Shown in pieces: positions 26,061 to 33,189 of a stretch of DNA of 64,000 bases. Within the stretch, counting starts at the first letter, position 1, and the number at the start of each line of letters is the position of its first letter. Where the stretch lies: the NCBI RefSeq assembly GCF_040545425.1, contig NZ_JBEPLW010000012.1, one strand, 5' to 3'. Both the position numbers and the translations under genes were made by a program. This stretch comes from Bhargavaea ullalensis (GTDB lineage: Bacteria > Bacillota > Bacilli > Bacillales_A > Planococcaceae). The notes under the pieces are model-generated. The model was given only the letters and a program-made list of their open reading frames with translations, ran no database searches and was not told the origin of the DNA.

Positions 26061-26166
26061 GAAGAAATCCGCTCGCTTACCGCGGGCGTTGCCTCAGCCT
26101 CCTCGAGCTCCGCTCTGCGGGGTCTTCGACGGACGCTGTTCACGCAGGTGTCTCGCGGATTTCTTC
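26061..26166. repeat. 106-bp GC-rich inverted-repeat-ended element, locus A
   Basis: The perfect ends GAAGAAATCCGC (26061-26072) and GCGGATTTCTTC (26155-26166) enclose a core with TTACCGCGGGCGTTGCC, GCCTCCTCGAGCT, GCTCTGCGGGGTCTTCG and GCAGGTGTCTCG. Related cores occur at 60737-60842 and inside the IS1182-type elements at 37125 and 44945. No frame is credible; it could be a MITE-like or structured-RNA element. Confidence 0.8.
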
Positions 26167-26225
26167 TTCTACTTACATAGAGATCTGGACGTTAGTGCTT
26201 TCCCGACGATGTAGGGTATTATCCA

Positions 26226-26295
26226 GACATTCGCGGGCGCAATCCCGACATTCGGAGCGTCAATCCCGACATTCGCGGGCGCAATCCCGACATTC
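26226..26295. repeat. 21-bp tandem repeat, 3.3 copies
   Basis: GACATTC recurs at 26226, 26247, 26268 and 26289, exactly 21 bases apart, in units resembling GACATTCGCGGGCGCAATCCC. It sits just downstream of the rnjA terminator and completes the repeat-rich 25901-26302 gap, in which I see no gene. Confidence 0.85.
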
Positions 26296-26302
26296 ACCCA
26301 TA

Positions 26303-26336
26303 ACAAAAAACCGCATCCTCCTGGAAGGATGCGGCA
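26303..26336 (-). terminator. rnjA terminator
   Basis: On the minus strand CCGCATCC-TTCCAG-GAGGATGCGG followed by TTTTTTGTT, about 12 bases past the rnjA stop. Confidence 0.88.
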
Positions 26337-26347
26337 GAACTTATAAA

Positions 26348-28018
26348 TCAGACTTCCATGACGACCGGCAAAATCATCGGCCGGCGTTTGGTTTTGTCAA
26401 ACAGGTATGGTCCGAGTATGTCGGAAATCTGGCTTTTCAGGGCTTCGGGATCCGGCTCTTTTGACGAGGCGACCGACTGGCGGAGCCTGCGGTTCAGCAT
26501 CGACTGGGCTTCGTTGATCATCGCGCCCGACTCACGCATGTAGACGAATCCGCGGGAGATGAGGTCGGGGCCGGAGACGATCTTGCCTTTTGCTTTGTTG
26601 AGCGTGACGACCACAATGACGAGGCCGTCCTCGGAAAGAACCCGGCGGTCGCGCAGAACCACGTTGCCGATGTCGCCGATCCCGCTTCCGTCGATGTACA
26701 CATCACCCGACGGAACACGGCCGGCAAGGCGGGCTTCGTCGGAACCGAGCGCCAGCACGTCGCCGTTTTCCATGATAAAGATGTTTTCCTCCGGCACGTC
26801 ACATTGGACGGCCAGGGACTTGTGCATCTTCAGCATCCGGTATTCGCCGTGGATCGGCATGAAGAACTTCGGCTTGATCAGGCGGAGCATGAGCTTCTGT
26901 TCCTGCTGGGAGCCGTGCCCGGATGTGTGGATATTGTTGAGCGATCCGTGGATGACTTCGGCGCCCGCCCGGAACAGCAGATTGATTGTCCGGTTGACGC
27001 TCGCGATGTTGCCCGGAATCGGGGAAGACGAAAAGATGACAGTGTCGCCAGGCTGGATCTGGATCTGCCGGTGCGTACCGTTGGCGATCCGGGAAAGGGC
27101 CGCCATCGGCTCGCCCTGGCTGCCCGTGCACAGGATCAGTGCTTCATTGGCCGGAAGCCGGTTGAGCGTCTGGGTGTCGACGAACATTTCCTTCGGCGCG
27201 TCGATATAGCCGAGTTCGCGGCCGATCGTGATGGCGTTGTCCATGCTGCGGCCAAACACGGCGATTTTCCGTCCGTGCTTGATCGCCGCGGTCACCGCCT
27301 GCTGGAGCCGGTAGATGTTGGACGCGAACGTCGCGAAGATGATGCGGCCGTCCACCTTGCGGAAGATCTCGTCGATGCTTTCGCCGACTTTCTTCTCGGA
27401 CATCGTGAAGTCCGGAACTTCCGCATTCGTGCTGTCCGACAGGAGGCAAAGGACGCCTTCCTCCCCGATCTGTGCCATTTTCGCGAGGTTGGCCGGCTCG
27501 CCGACCGGTGTGAAGTCGAACTTAAAGTCACCGGTGTGGACAATGTTGCCCGGAGGCGTTTTCACGACAATTCCGAAGGCGTCCGGAATGCTGTGTGTCG
27601 TCCGGAAAAAGCTGACCGAGGTTTTGCGGAATTTGATCACGTCGTCTTCTTTGATTTCAATGAGCTTCGTACGGCGAAGCAGGCCGTGTTCTTCGAGTTT
27701 GTTGCGCAGGAGCCCAAGTGCGAGCTTGCCGCCATACACAGGGATGTTGACTTTCTTCAAAAGATAAGGAATTCCGCCGATATGGTCTTCGTGGCCGTGT
27801 GTGACGAAAAGGCCCTTGATCTTATCTGCGTTCCGTTCGATGTACGTATAATCCGGGATGATGTAGTCGATCCCGAGAAGGTCATCGTCAGGGAACATGA
27901 TACCCGCGTCGATCAGGATGATTTCATCCTGAAACTGGACCGCGTACGTGTTTTTGCCGATTTCGCCCAGTCCGCCCAGTGCGAAAACGGCTGTCTGGTC
28001 ATTTTTTACAGACTTCAT
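26348..28018 (-). CDS. rnjA: Ribonuclease J1
   Basis: The 556-aa product is a metallo-beta-lactamase/beta-CASP nuclease. HGHEDHIGG at residues 74-82 binds the two zinc ions, and later motifs include HTGDFKFD and the beta-CASP SGHGS segment. RNase J1 has 5'-to-3' exonuclease and endonuclease activity in mRNA decay and 16S rRNA maturation. Length equals the usual 555 residues. It follows rpoY by five bases, as in B. subtilis, and ends at its own terminator. Confidence 0.96.
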   Translation of the reverse strand: MKSVKNDQTAVFALGGLGEIGKNTYAVQFQDEIILIDAGIMFPDDDLLGIDYIIPDYTYIERNADKIKGLFVTHGHEDHIGGIPYLLKKVNIPVYGGKLALGLLRNKLEEHGLLRRTKLIEIKEDDVIKFRKTSVSFFRTTHSIPDAFGIVVKTPPGNIVHTGDFKFDFTPVGEPANLAKMAQIGEEGVLCLLSDSTNAEVPDFTMSEKKVGESIDEIFRKVDGRIIFATFASNIYRLQQAVTAAIKHGRKIAVFGRSMDNAITIGRELGYIDAPKEMFVDTQTLNRLPANEALILCTGSQGEPMAALSRIANGTHRQIQIQPGDTVIFSSSPIPGNIASVNRTINLLFRAGAEVIHGSLNNIHTSGHGSQQEQKLMLRLIKPKFFMPIHGEYRMLKMHKSLAVQCDVPEENIFIMENGDVLALGSDEARLAGRVPSGDVYIDGSGIGDIGNVVLRDRRVLSEDGLVIVVVTLNKAKGKIVSGPDLISRGFVYMRESGAMINEAQSMLNRRLRQSVASSKEPDPEALKSQISDILGPYLFDKTKRRPMILPVVMEV

Positions 28019-28023
28019 CCGGA

Positions 28024-28233
28024 TTACACCTGCTCAACGTGGAAGTTCTCGGACTTCATCTCATATTCAAGATGCCCGCCTTCCAGCAGCTGGATGTATT
28101 CGATGTTGTAGCCGCGTTCCTTCACGCTAGCGCGGACCTGGCGCTCGTTCTCTGCCTCGACATACATGGATTTTGTGTTTTCGCGGACCGGCACTTCATG
28201 CATGTTCTCTTGGTAAAATACTTTGTAGATCAT
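28024..28233 (-). CDS. rpoY: RNA polymerase epsilon subunit RpoY
   Basis: The 69-aa product begins MIYKVFYQENM and includes PVRENTKSMYVEA, the pattern of YkzG/RpoY (DUF1447), the small Firmicute-specific RNA polymerase subunit. The ATG follows AAAGGAGAGC. It is the first gene of the rpoY-rnjA operon, linking transcription and RNA decay functions. Confidence 0.95.
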   Translation of the reverse strand: MIYKVFYQENMHEVPVRENTKSMYVEAENERQVRASVKERGYNIEYIQLLEGGHLEYEMKSENFHVEQV

Positions 28234-28299
28234 CTTCTGCTCTCCTTTTTCACGTTCAAATACTTGCCATATCCTTTATAATAGCATGCAGGCCCCGCG

Positions 28300-28333
28300 A
28301 AATAAAGAAAAGCCCCCGGTATGAGCGGGGGCG
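28300..28333 (-). terminator. Terminator of the 23-aa peptide gene
   Basis: On the minus strand GCCCCC-GCTCATAC-GGGGGC followed by TTTTCTTTATTT, beginning a few bases past the peptide stop codon. Confidence 0.85.
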
Positions 28334-28338
28334 AATCA

Positions 28339-28410
28339 TCATGCAATGGACTTTTTGCCGAGGATGCCATTGAGCCGTTTCAACCATCGACGCTTCAAGC
28401 GTTTCAGCAT
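28339..28410 (-). CDS. 23-aa cationic amphipathic peptide
   Basis: A short frame, MLKRLKRRWLKRLNGILGKK followed by SIA and TGA. The ATG at 28410 is preceded by AAGGAG at about 8 bases. It has nine Lys/Arg and no acidic residue; hydrophobic Leu/Trp/Ile positions repeat every 3-4 residues, so an amphipathic helix is likely. It has its own consensus promoter (28431-28459) and strong terminator (28300-28333), forming a complete unit of about 130 bases. I recognise no homologue. It could instead be a small RNA with a chance frame, but the ribosome site argues for translation. Confidence 0.65.
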   Translation of the reverse strand: MLKRLKRRWLKRLNGILGKKSIA

Positions 28411-28430
28411 GGCAATCACTCCTTGTCCCT

Positions 28431-28459
28431 ATTATATGCATGAATGAATGTTCTGTCAA
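28431..28459 (-). promoter_or_regulatory. Perfect sigma-A promoter of the 23-aa peptide gene
   Basis: On the minus strand TTGACA (28459-28454), a 17-base spacer and TATAAT (28436-28431) match the consensus exactly. Transcription should start about 15 bases before the peptide ATG. Confidence 0.9.
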
Positions 28460-28486
28460 GTGTTTTTCAAAGTTTGGGAGGAGGAA

Positions 28487-29263
28487 ATGTGCTTGGGTAA
28501 AATTTTGTTTTTCGATATTGACGGTACGCTCTATGACCATGAGAAGAAGCTTCCCGCGTCAGCGAAAAAGGCCATTTTAGCGGCACGGAACAACGGCCAT
28601 CTGATCGCCATTGCAACCGGCCGGGCGCCTTTCATGGTGCAGCCGGTGCTTGATGAGCTGGAGATCGACACGTATGTCTGTTTCAACGGACAGTATGTCG
28701 TCCACCGCGGCGCAGTTGTTCACCAGGGCACACACGACCCGGTGCTGCTGGGGCGGATCAAGCAGGAAGCAGACCGGCGCGGCCATCCGCTCGTCTACAT
28801 GGACGACAGCGAGATGGTCGCTTCCGGTGAAGGGCACGGGTATGTCCGGGAGGGCCTTGGCACACTCAAGATCACTTACCCGAGGGTCGAAGCGGATTTT
28901 TACAAACGCCACCCGGTGCACCAGGCGCTCCTTTTCTGCAAAGAAGAGGAAGAAGAAGGCTACAGAAAAACTTTCCCTGAAGTGGAATTCGTCCGCTGGC
29001 AGCGCGTCAGCTGCGACATCCTTCCCGGCGGTGCGTCAAAGGCCGCCGGCATGGAACATATCCTGGAGCGGGAGGGTCTGAAGATGGAGGATGCGATTGC
29101 ATTTGGCGACGGCTTGAATGACCGGGAGATGCTGGCGGCCGCCGGAATCGGCGTCGCGATGGGGAACGGGCATGACGAAGTGAAACGGCTGGCCGACTAC
29201 GTGGCCGGAGACGTGGCGGAAGACGGCATCGCACGCATTCTTGAAGAGCTCGGTCTCGTCTGA
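28487..29263 (+). CDS. ykrA: HAD-family phosphatase YkrA (Cof-like)
   Basis: The 258-aa product is a Cof-type (subfamily IIB) HAD hydrolase. Motif I is FFDIDGTLYD near the N-terminus, motif II IAIATGRAP near residue 45, and motifs III/IV are GASKAAG and FGDGLNDREML near 215. The cap lies between motifs II and III. Substrate probably a sugar phosphate or nucleotide; not inferable. ATG 28487 is close to GGAGGAGG; TTG 28493, giving MGKILFF, is an alternative. Order rpoY-ykrA-defB matches B. subtilis. Confidence 0.88.
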   Translation: MCLGKILFFDIDGTLYDHEKKLPASAKKAILAARNNGHLIAIATGRAPFMVQPVLDELEIDTYVCFNGQYVVHRGAVVHQGTHDPVLLGRIKQEADRRGHPLVYMDDSEMVASGEGHGYVREGLGTLKITYPRVEADFYKRHPVHQALLFCKEEEEEGYRKTFPEVEFVRWQRVSCDILPGGASKAAGMEHILEREGLKMEDAIAFGDGLNDREMLAAAGIGVAMGNGHDEVKRLADYVAGDVAEDGIARILEELGLV

Positions 29264-29282
29264 ACGTCCATCGGTCAAATCA

Positions 29283-29323
29283 AAAAGGCAAGAGGCATCC
29301 TTTAGGGCCCCTTGCCGTTTTTT
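29283..29323. terminator. Terminator between ykrA and defB
   Basis: AAGGCAAGAGGC-(loop)-GGCCCCTTGCCG with one mismatch, flanked by AAAAA and TTTTTTT, lies between the convergent stops and probably serves both genes. Confidence 0.85.
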
Positions 29324-29883
29324 TATTCGTTTTCTCCGAGCGGCTTTGCATCGGGATAGTTTCTGAACGGTTCATCGGGATCGATGTGATCGTAGAACAT
29401 GACACCGTTCAGATGATCGAGCTCGTGCTGGAATGCGATTGCCGGCAGTCCCTTCAGCCGTCGCTTGATCGGCTCCCCGTCAGGCGTGAAGCCTTTGATC
29501 GTCACTTTTGCATAGCGGGGGACGAAGCCCGGGACTTCCCGGTCGACCGACAAGCATCCTTCGCCGCCGGGAAGATAGGCCTTTGCGCCGGAGTGGCTGG
29601 CGATTTTCGGGTTGACGATGACGAAGCTGACGGGCTCGCTGTCTTCATCGACAATGTGCAGCGCGAACATTCTCTTCGGGACATCAATCTGGTTGGCGGC
29701 CAGGCCGATCCCCGGACGAAGACCGTATCGTTCGGCTATCTCGGGATTTTGGCTGTTCTTGAGGAATTCGAGCATTTGCCGGGCAGTCTCTTTTTCTTCC
29801 TCCGACAAAGGGAGGGCCATCTCTTCCGCTTTCATGCGGAGCGTCGGATGGCCTTCCCGGATAATCCGATCCATCGTAATCAT
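29323..29883 (-). CDS. defB: Peptide deformylase
   Basis: The 186-aa product has all three deformylase motifs: GIGLAANQ (58-65), EGCLS (108-112, metal ligand Cys110) and QHELDHLNG (152-160, metal ligands His153 and His157). The insertions around residues 43-57 are those of type 2 Gram-positive enzymes. It removes the formyl group from nascent proteins. The ATG follows AAAGGAAG. DefB (YkrB) assigned by position beside ykrA and ykyA. Confidence 0.95.
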   Translation of the reverse strand: MITMDRIIREGHPTLRMKAEEMALPLSEEEKETARQMLEFLKNSQNPEIAERYGLRPGIGLAANQIDVPKRMFALHIVDEDSEPVSFVIVNPKIASHSGAKAYLPGGEGCLSVDREVPGFVPRYAKVTIKGFTPDGEPIKRRLKGLPAIAFQHELDHLNGVMFYDHIDPDEPFRNYPDAKPLGENE

Positions 29884-29968
29884 GTTGCAGACTTCCTTTC
29901 GTGCGACTTGGCATTACCATTAGTATATCGCGGAAGGGGCATGCATGAAATAAAAATGCCCGATTTCA

Positions 29969-29997
29969 TTGAAAACGGCCGAAACTCCTAATATAGT
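29969..29997 (+). promoter_or_regulatory. Probable promoter of ykyA
   Basis: TTGAAA (29969-29974), a 17-base spacer and TATAGT (29992-29997) lie 37 bases before the chosen ykyA start. Confidence 0.6.
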
Positions 29998-30033
29998 AAA
30001 AGGAACTAAGAAGGGACGGGAGGATTGAAGGAA

Positions 30034-30678
30034 GTGAAAAAGAAAATTGCAGGCACGGCACTGGCCGCGGCCCTGTTCCTTTCCGCCTGTTCGTTCGGTG
30101 CATCCGCCCATGACAAGCTCGCCGGTGCCGTCAGCGACATCCAGGAGGAGGAAAAACCTTTCCTGGAATCACAGGAAGACATGGCCGGCCTTGAGAAAAA
30201 AGAAAGCAAGCTGTTCAGCTCGATGATGGAACTGACGAAAGACGATGCCGACAAACTTTCCGGCATGGTGAAAGAAGCGGACGAATCGGTCGATGAGCGG
30301 CTGACCCTCCTGGACAAGGGAGACGAGTCGGTCGGGAACGCGGAAAAAAAACTCGCCGCTCTCGATGACGTGAAGACGGATGACGAATCGGCGAAAAAAG
30401 CAATCGGTGAACTGAAAGATGCGATGGAAAGCCGTTACGCAGCGCAGCATGACTACTCCAAGCTCTACCGGGAAGCGGCGGATCTTCAGAAGAAGCTGTA
30501 CGCCATGCTGACCGAAGAAGGGGCCGACTTCAAAGAGATCCAGGACCAGGCCGACGCAGTCAATGCAAAAAATGACGAAGTCCGCGCCGCGCTCGGTGAA
30601 TTCAACGAGACGACGGAACGGGTCAATGAACTGAAAGCGAAAGCATTTGACCGCATGGAAGAGGACAGCTCAAAGTAA
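30034..30678 (+). CDS. ykyA: YkyA-like cell-wall-associated lipoprotein
   Basis: The 214-aa product is a lipoprotein (KKK, hydrophobic stretch, LSAC, lipidated Cys19) followed by an almost wholly alpha-helical, Lys/Glu/Asp-rich region (about 30-214), a probable coiled coil like B. subtilis YkyA. GTG 30034 is chosen since GGGAGG lies 9 bases upstream; TTG 30025 is too close to that site. It lies between defB and pdhA as in B. subtilis. Function unknown. Confidence 0.85.
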   Translation: MKKKIAGTALAAALFLSACSFGASAHDKLAGAVSDIQEEEKPFLESQEDMAGLEKKESKLFSSMMELTKDDADKLSGMVKEADESVDERLTLLDKGDESVGNAEKKLAALDDVKTDDESAKKAIGELKDAMESRYAAQHDYSKLYREAADLQKKLYAMLTEEGADFKEIQDQADAVNAKNDEVRAALGEFNETTERVNELKAKAFDRMEEDSSK

Positions 30679-30693
30679 TCACTGCAACAAATC

Positions 30694-30720
30694 AGGGGTG
30701 CCGGCGGGCGCCCTTTTTCA
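30694..30720 (+). terminator. ykyA terminator
   Basis: GGGTGCC-GGCG-GGCGCCC with one G-U pair, followed by TTTTT, about 16 bases past the stop. Confidence 0.75.
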
Positions 30721-30941
30721 ATGCCCAAAGAGAGGATTTGCCGGACAGCCGGCGATTTTCCGCATGCTTCCCCAAGATGCGGGGCATGGTTAACTGGGCG
30801 GAGAAAGCATCTCAAGACGGACAACGATAGTTTTTCGGTCACTGCGACCGGGAAAGGATAGGATATGGTGCTTTTTTGATATGGTACAAAAGAAGTTGAT
30901 GTGCTAATACAGTTGCTGAATTGAAGGGTTGTGTACTAATA
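30721..30941. other. Gap upstream of the pdh promoter, no gene seen
   Basis: I see no coding frame. There is a short hairpin around TTTTTCGGTCACTGCGACCGGGAAA (30831-30855) and a direct repeat GATATGGT at 30862 and 30878. The control sites of pdhABCD follow immediately. Confidence 0.5.
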
Positions 30942-30955
30942 CTAAAAGCGCTTTC
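30942..30955 (+). promoter_or_regulatory. CcpA cre box upstream of pdhA
   Basis: TAAAAGCGCTTTCA matches the cre consensus TGWAANCGNTNWCA with a single mismatch (position 2). Its centre is about 53 bases before the predicted start of transcription, upstream of the -35 box. Confidence 0.8.
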
Positions 30956-30966
30956 AAATCGTTGCA

Positions 30967-30995
30967 TTGACCGGACTTTTCCGTTCTTGTATAAT
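30967..30995 (+). promoter_or_regulatory. pdhABCD promoter
   Basis: TTGACC (30967-30972), a 17-base spacer and a perfect TATAAT (30990-30995), with the pdhA ATG about 70 bases downstream. Confidence 0.85.
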
Positions 30996-31064
30996 TCATT
31001 CGTGAGAAGTTGTACCACCCGCAAGAGGCATACCCGATAATACAGAAAAGGAGAGTTGCAGAAC

Positions 31065-32180
31065 ATGGCTGCCAAAAAGTCGAACCGACTCGATCCGGAA
31101 CAAACGCTCCGTGAGATCGAAGAGAAATTTGAGATGTTCCAGATTCTGAATGAAGAGGGGGAAATCGTCAACAAGGAGCTGGATCCGGGACTTTCCGATG
31201 AGGAATTGACCGAACTGATGACACGCATGGTCTGGACACGGATCTTGGACCAGCGTTCGATCTCCCTCAACCGCCAGGGCCGCCTCGGTTTTTATGCGCC
31301 GACGGCCGGGCAGGAAGCATCCCAGCTGGCATCACACTTTGCGCTTGAAAAAGACGACTTCATCCTGCCGGGTTACCGGGATGTTCCGCAGATCGTCTGG
31401 CACGGACTGCCGCTTGACCTTGCGTTCCTCTGGTCCCGCGGACATTTCCAGGGCAGCGAAATTCCTGACGGCGTCAACATTTTCATGCCGCAGATCATCA
31501 TCGGCGCCCAGTACATCCAGGCGGCCGGCGTCGCGCTCGGCAAACAGAAGCGTGGCGAAAAGTCGGTCGTCGTCACCTACACGGGTGACGGCGGAACGTC
31601 TCAGGGGGATTTCTATGAAGGAATCAACTTCGCGGGTGCCTACAACGCGCCGGCCATTTTCTTCATCCAGAACAACCAGTACGCCATCTCGACGCCCCGC
31701 GAGCTGCAGACCGCAGCGAAGACACTTGCACAAAAAGGCGTGGCTGCAGGCATTCCGAGCGTTCTTGTCGACGGGATGGATGCGCTTGCCGTCTATGCGG
31801 TGACGAAGCAGGCACGCGAACGCGCGCTCAACGGCGGCGGCCCGACACTCATCGAAACGATGTGCTACCGCTATGGTCCGCACACGATGGCAGGGGACGA
31901 CCCGACCCGCTACCGTACATCCGAAACGGATTCCGAGTGGGAAAAACGCGATCCGCTCATCCGTTTCCGCAAGTATATGGAGGCGAAGGGCCTCTGGAAC
32001 GAAGAAAAGGAAAATGAAGTGATCGAGCGTGCCAAGGAAGAGATCAAGGCTGCGATCAAAAAAGCGGACGCCGCTCCGAAACAGAAAGTGAGCGACTTCC
32101 TCAAGATCATGTACAAAGGCGACATGCCGCAAAACGTCCAAGAACAACTCGACATTTACACAGAGAAGGAGTCGAAGTAA
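31065..32180 (+). CDS. pdhA: Pyruvate dehydrogenase E1 alpha subunit
   Basis: The 371-aa product carries the thiamine diphosphate motif GDGGTSQGDFYEG (near residue 173) ending FFIQNN, and the HTMAGDDPTRYR phosphorylation-loop region typical of the branched E1 alpha family. With PdhB it decarboxylates pyruvate and acetylates the lipoyl group of PdhC. ATG 31065 follows AAAGGAGAG. It opens the pdhABCD operon; only three bases separate it from pdhB. Confidence 0.96.
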   Translation: MAAKKSNRLDPEQTLREIEEKFEMFQILNEEGEIVNKELDPGLSDEELTELMTRMVWTRILDQRSISLNRQGRLGFYAPTAGQEASQLASHFALEKDDFILPGYRDVPQIVWHGLPLDLAFLWSRGHFQGSEIPDGVNIFMPQIIIGAQYIQAAGVALGKQKRGEKSVVVTYTGDGGTSQGDFYEGINFAGAYNAPAIFFIQNNQYAISTPRELQTAAKTLAQKGVAAGIPSVLVDGMDALAVYAVTKQARERALNGGGPTLIETMCYRYGPHTMAGDDPTRYRTSETDSEWEKRDPLIRFRKYMEAKGLWNEEKENEVIERAKEEIKAAIKKADAAPKQKVSDFLKIMYKGDMPQNVQEQLDIYTEKESK

Positions 32181-32183
32181 CCG

Positions 32184-33161
32184 ATGGCACAATTGACGAT
32201 GATCCAGGCCATTACGGATGCCCTCCGTACAGAGCTTAAAAATGATGAAAATGTCCTCGTCTTTGGTGAGGACGTCGGGGTCAACGGCGGCGTCTTCCGC
32301 GCCACGGAAGGCCTCCAGAAAGAATTCGGCGAAGACCGCGTGTTCGATACGCCGCTCGCAGAATCAGGAATCGGCGGCCTGGCGATCGGCCTGGCCATGC
32401 AAGGTTTCCGCCCGGTTCCGGAAATCCAGTTCTTCGGCTTTGTCTTTGAAGTGATGGACTCCATCAGCGGGCAGCTTGCCCGGCTGAGCTTCCGCACGGC
32501 AGGCAAGATGCATGCGCCGGTGACGATCCGTTCGCCGTTCGGCGGCGGCGTTGCGACACCGGAAATGCACGCAGACAACCTGGAAGGCCTCATGGCACAG
32601 CAGCCCGGACTCAAAGTGGTCATCCCGTCCGGTCCGTATGACGCGAAAGGCCTTCTCATCTCGGCCATCCGCGATGAAGATCCGGTCATCTACCTTGAGC
32701 ACATGAAGCTGTACCGCTCGTTCCGCGAAGAAGTGCCCGAAGAGGAATACACGATTCCGCTCGGCAAGGCGGCCGTCAAGCGGGAAGGAACGGACCTGTC
32801 CATCATCACATACGGCGCAATGGTCCGTGAAAGCCTGAAGGCGGCGGAAGCGCTCGAGAAGGAAGGGCATTCCGTTGAAGTGATCGACCTGCGCACCGTC
32901 CAGCCGCTCGATATCGACACGATCATCTCTTCCGTTGAAAAGACGAACCGTGCGATTGTCGTCCAGGAGGCCCAGCGCCAGGCGGGCATTGCTGCGAACG
33001 TCGTTTCTGAAATCACCGAGCGTGCCATCCTGAGCCTGGAAGCGCCGGTTCTCCGCGTAGCGGCACCGGATACGATTTATCCGTTTGCCCAAGGGGAAAA
33101 CACATGGCTCCCGGATGCAAGCGACATCATGGAAACAGCGAAAAAAGTTCTCGGATTTTGA
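32184..33161 (+). CDS. pdhB: Pyruvate dehydrogenase E1 beta subunit
   Basis: The 325-aa product has the transketolase-like FGEDVGVNGGVFRAT opening and the C-terminal transketolase domain (VIDLRTVQPLD, VVQEAQ). It completes the thiamine diphosphate site of E1. The length matches the family. The ribosome site GAAGGAG overlaps the end of pdhA. Confidence 0.96.
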   Translation: MAQLTMIQAITDALRTELKNDENVLVFGEDVGVNGGVFRATEGLQKEFGEDRVFDTPLAESGIGGLAIGLAMQGFRPVPEIQFFGFVFEVMDSISGQLARLSFRTAGKMHAPVTIRSPFGGGVATPEMHADNLEGLMAQQPGLKVVIPSGPYDAKGLLISAIRDEDPVIYLEHMKLYRSFREEVPEEEYTIPLGKAAVKREGTDLSIITYGAMVRESLKAAEALEKEGHSVEVIDLRTVQPLDIDTIISSVEKTNRAIVVQEAQRQAGIAANVVSEITERAILSLEAPVLRVAAPDTIYPFAQGENTWLPDASDIMETAKKVLGF

Positions 33162-33189
33162 TCATTGAGCGAAAGGAAGGGTGAGAGGC

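Noticed and set aside
25906..26464. Open frames with ALTRSLCDST and RHSRAQS repeats
   Set aside because: These are translations of the 42-bp and 21-bp repeats. The starts lack ribosome sites and one frame runs into rnjA on the opposite strand.
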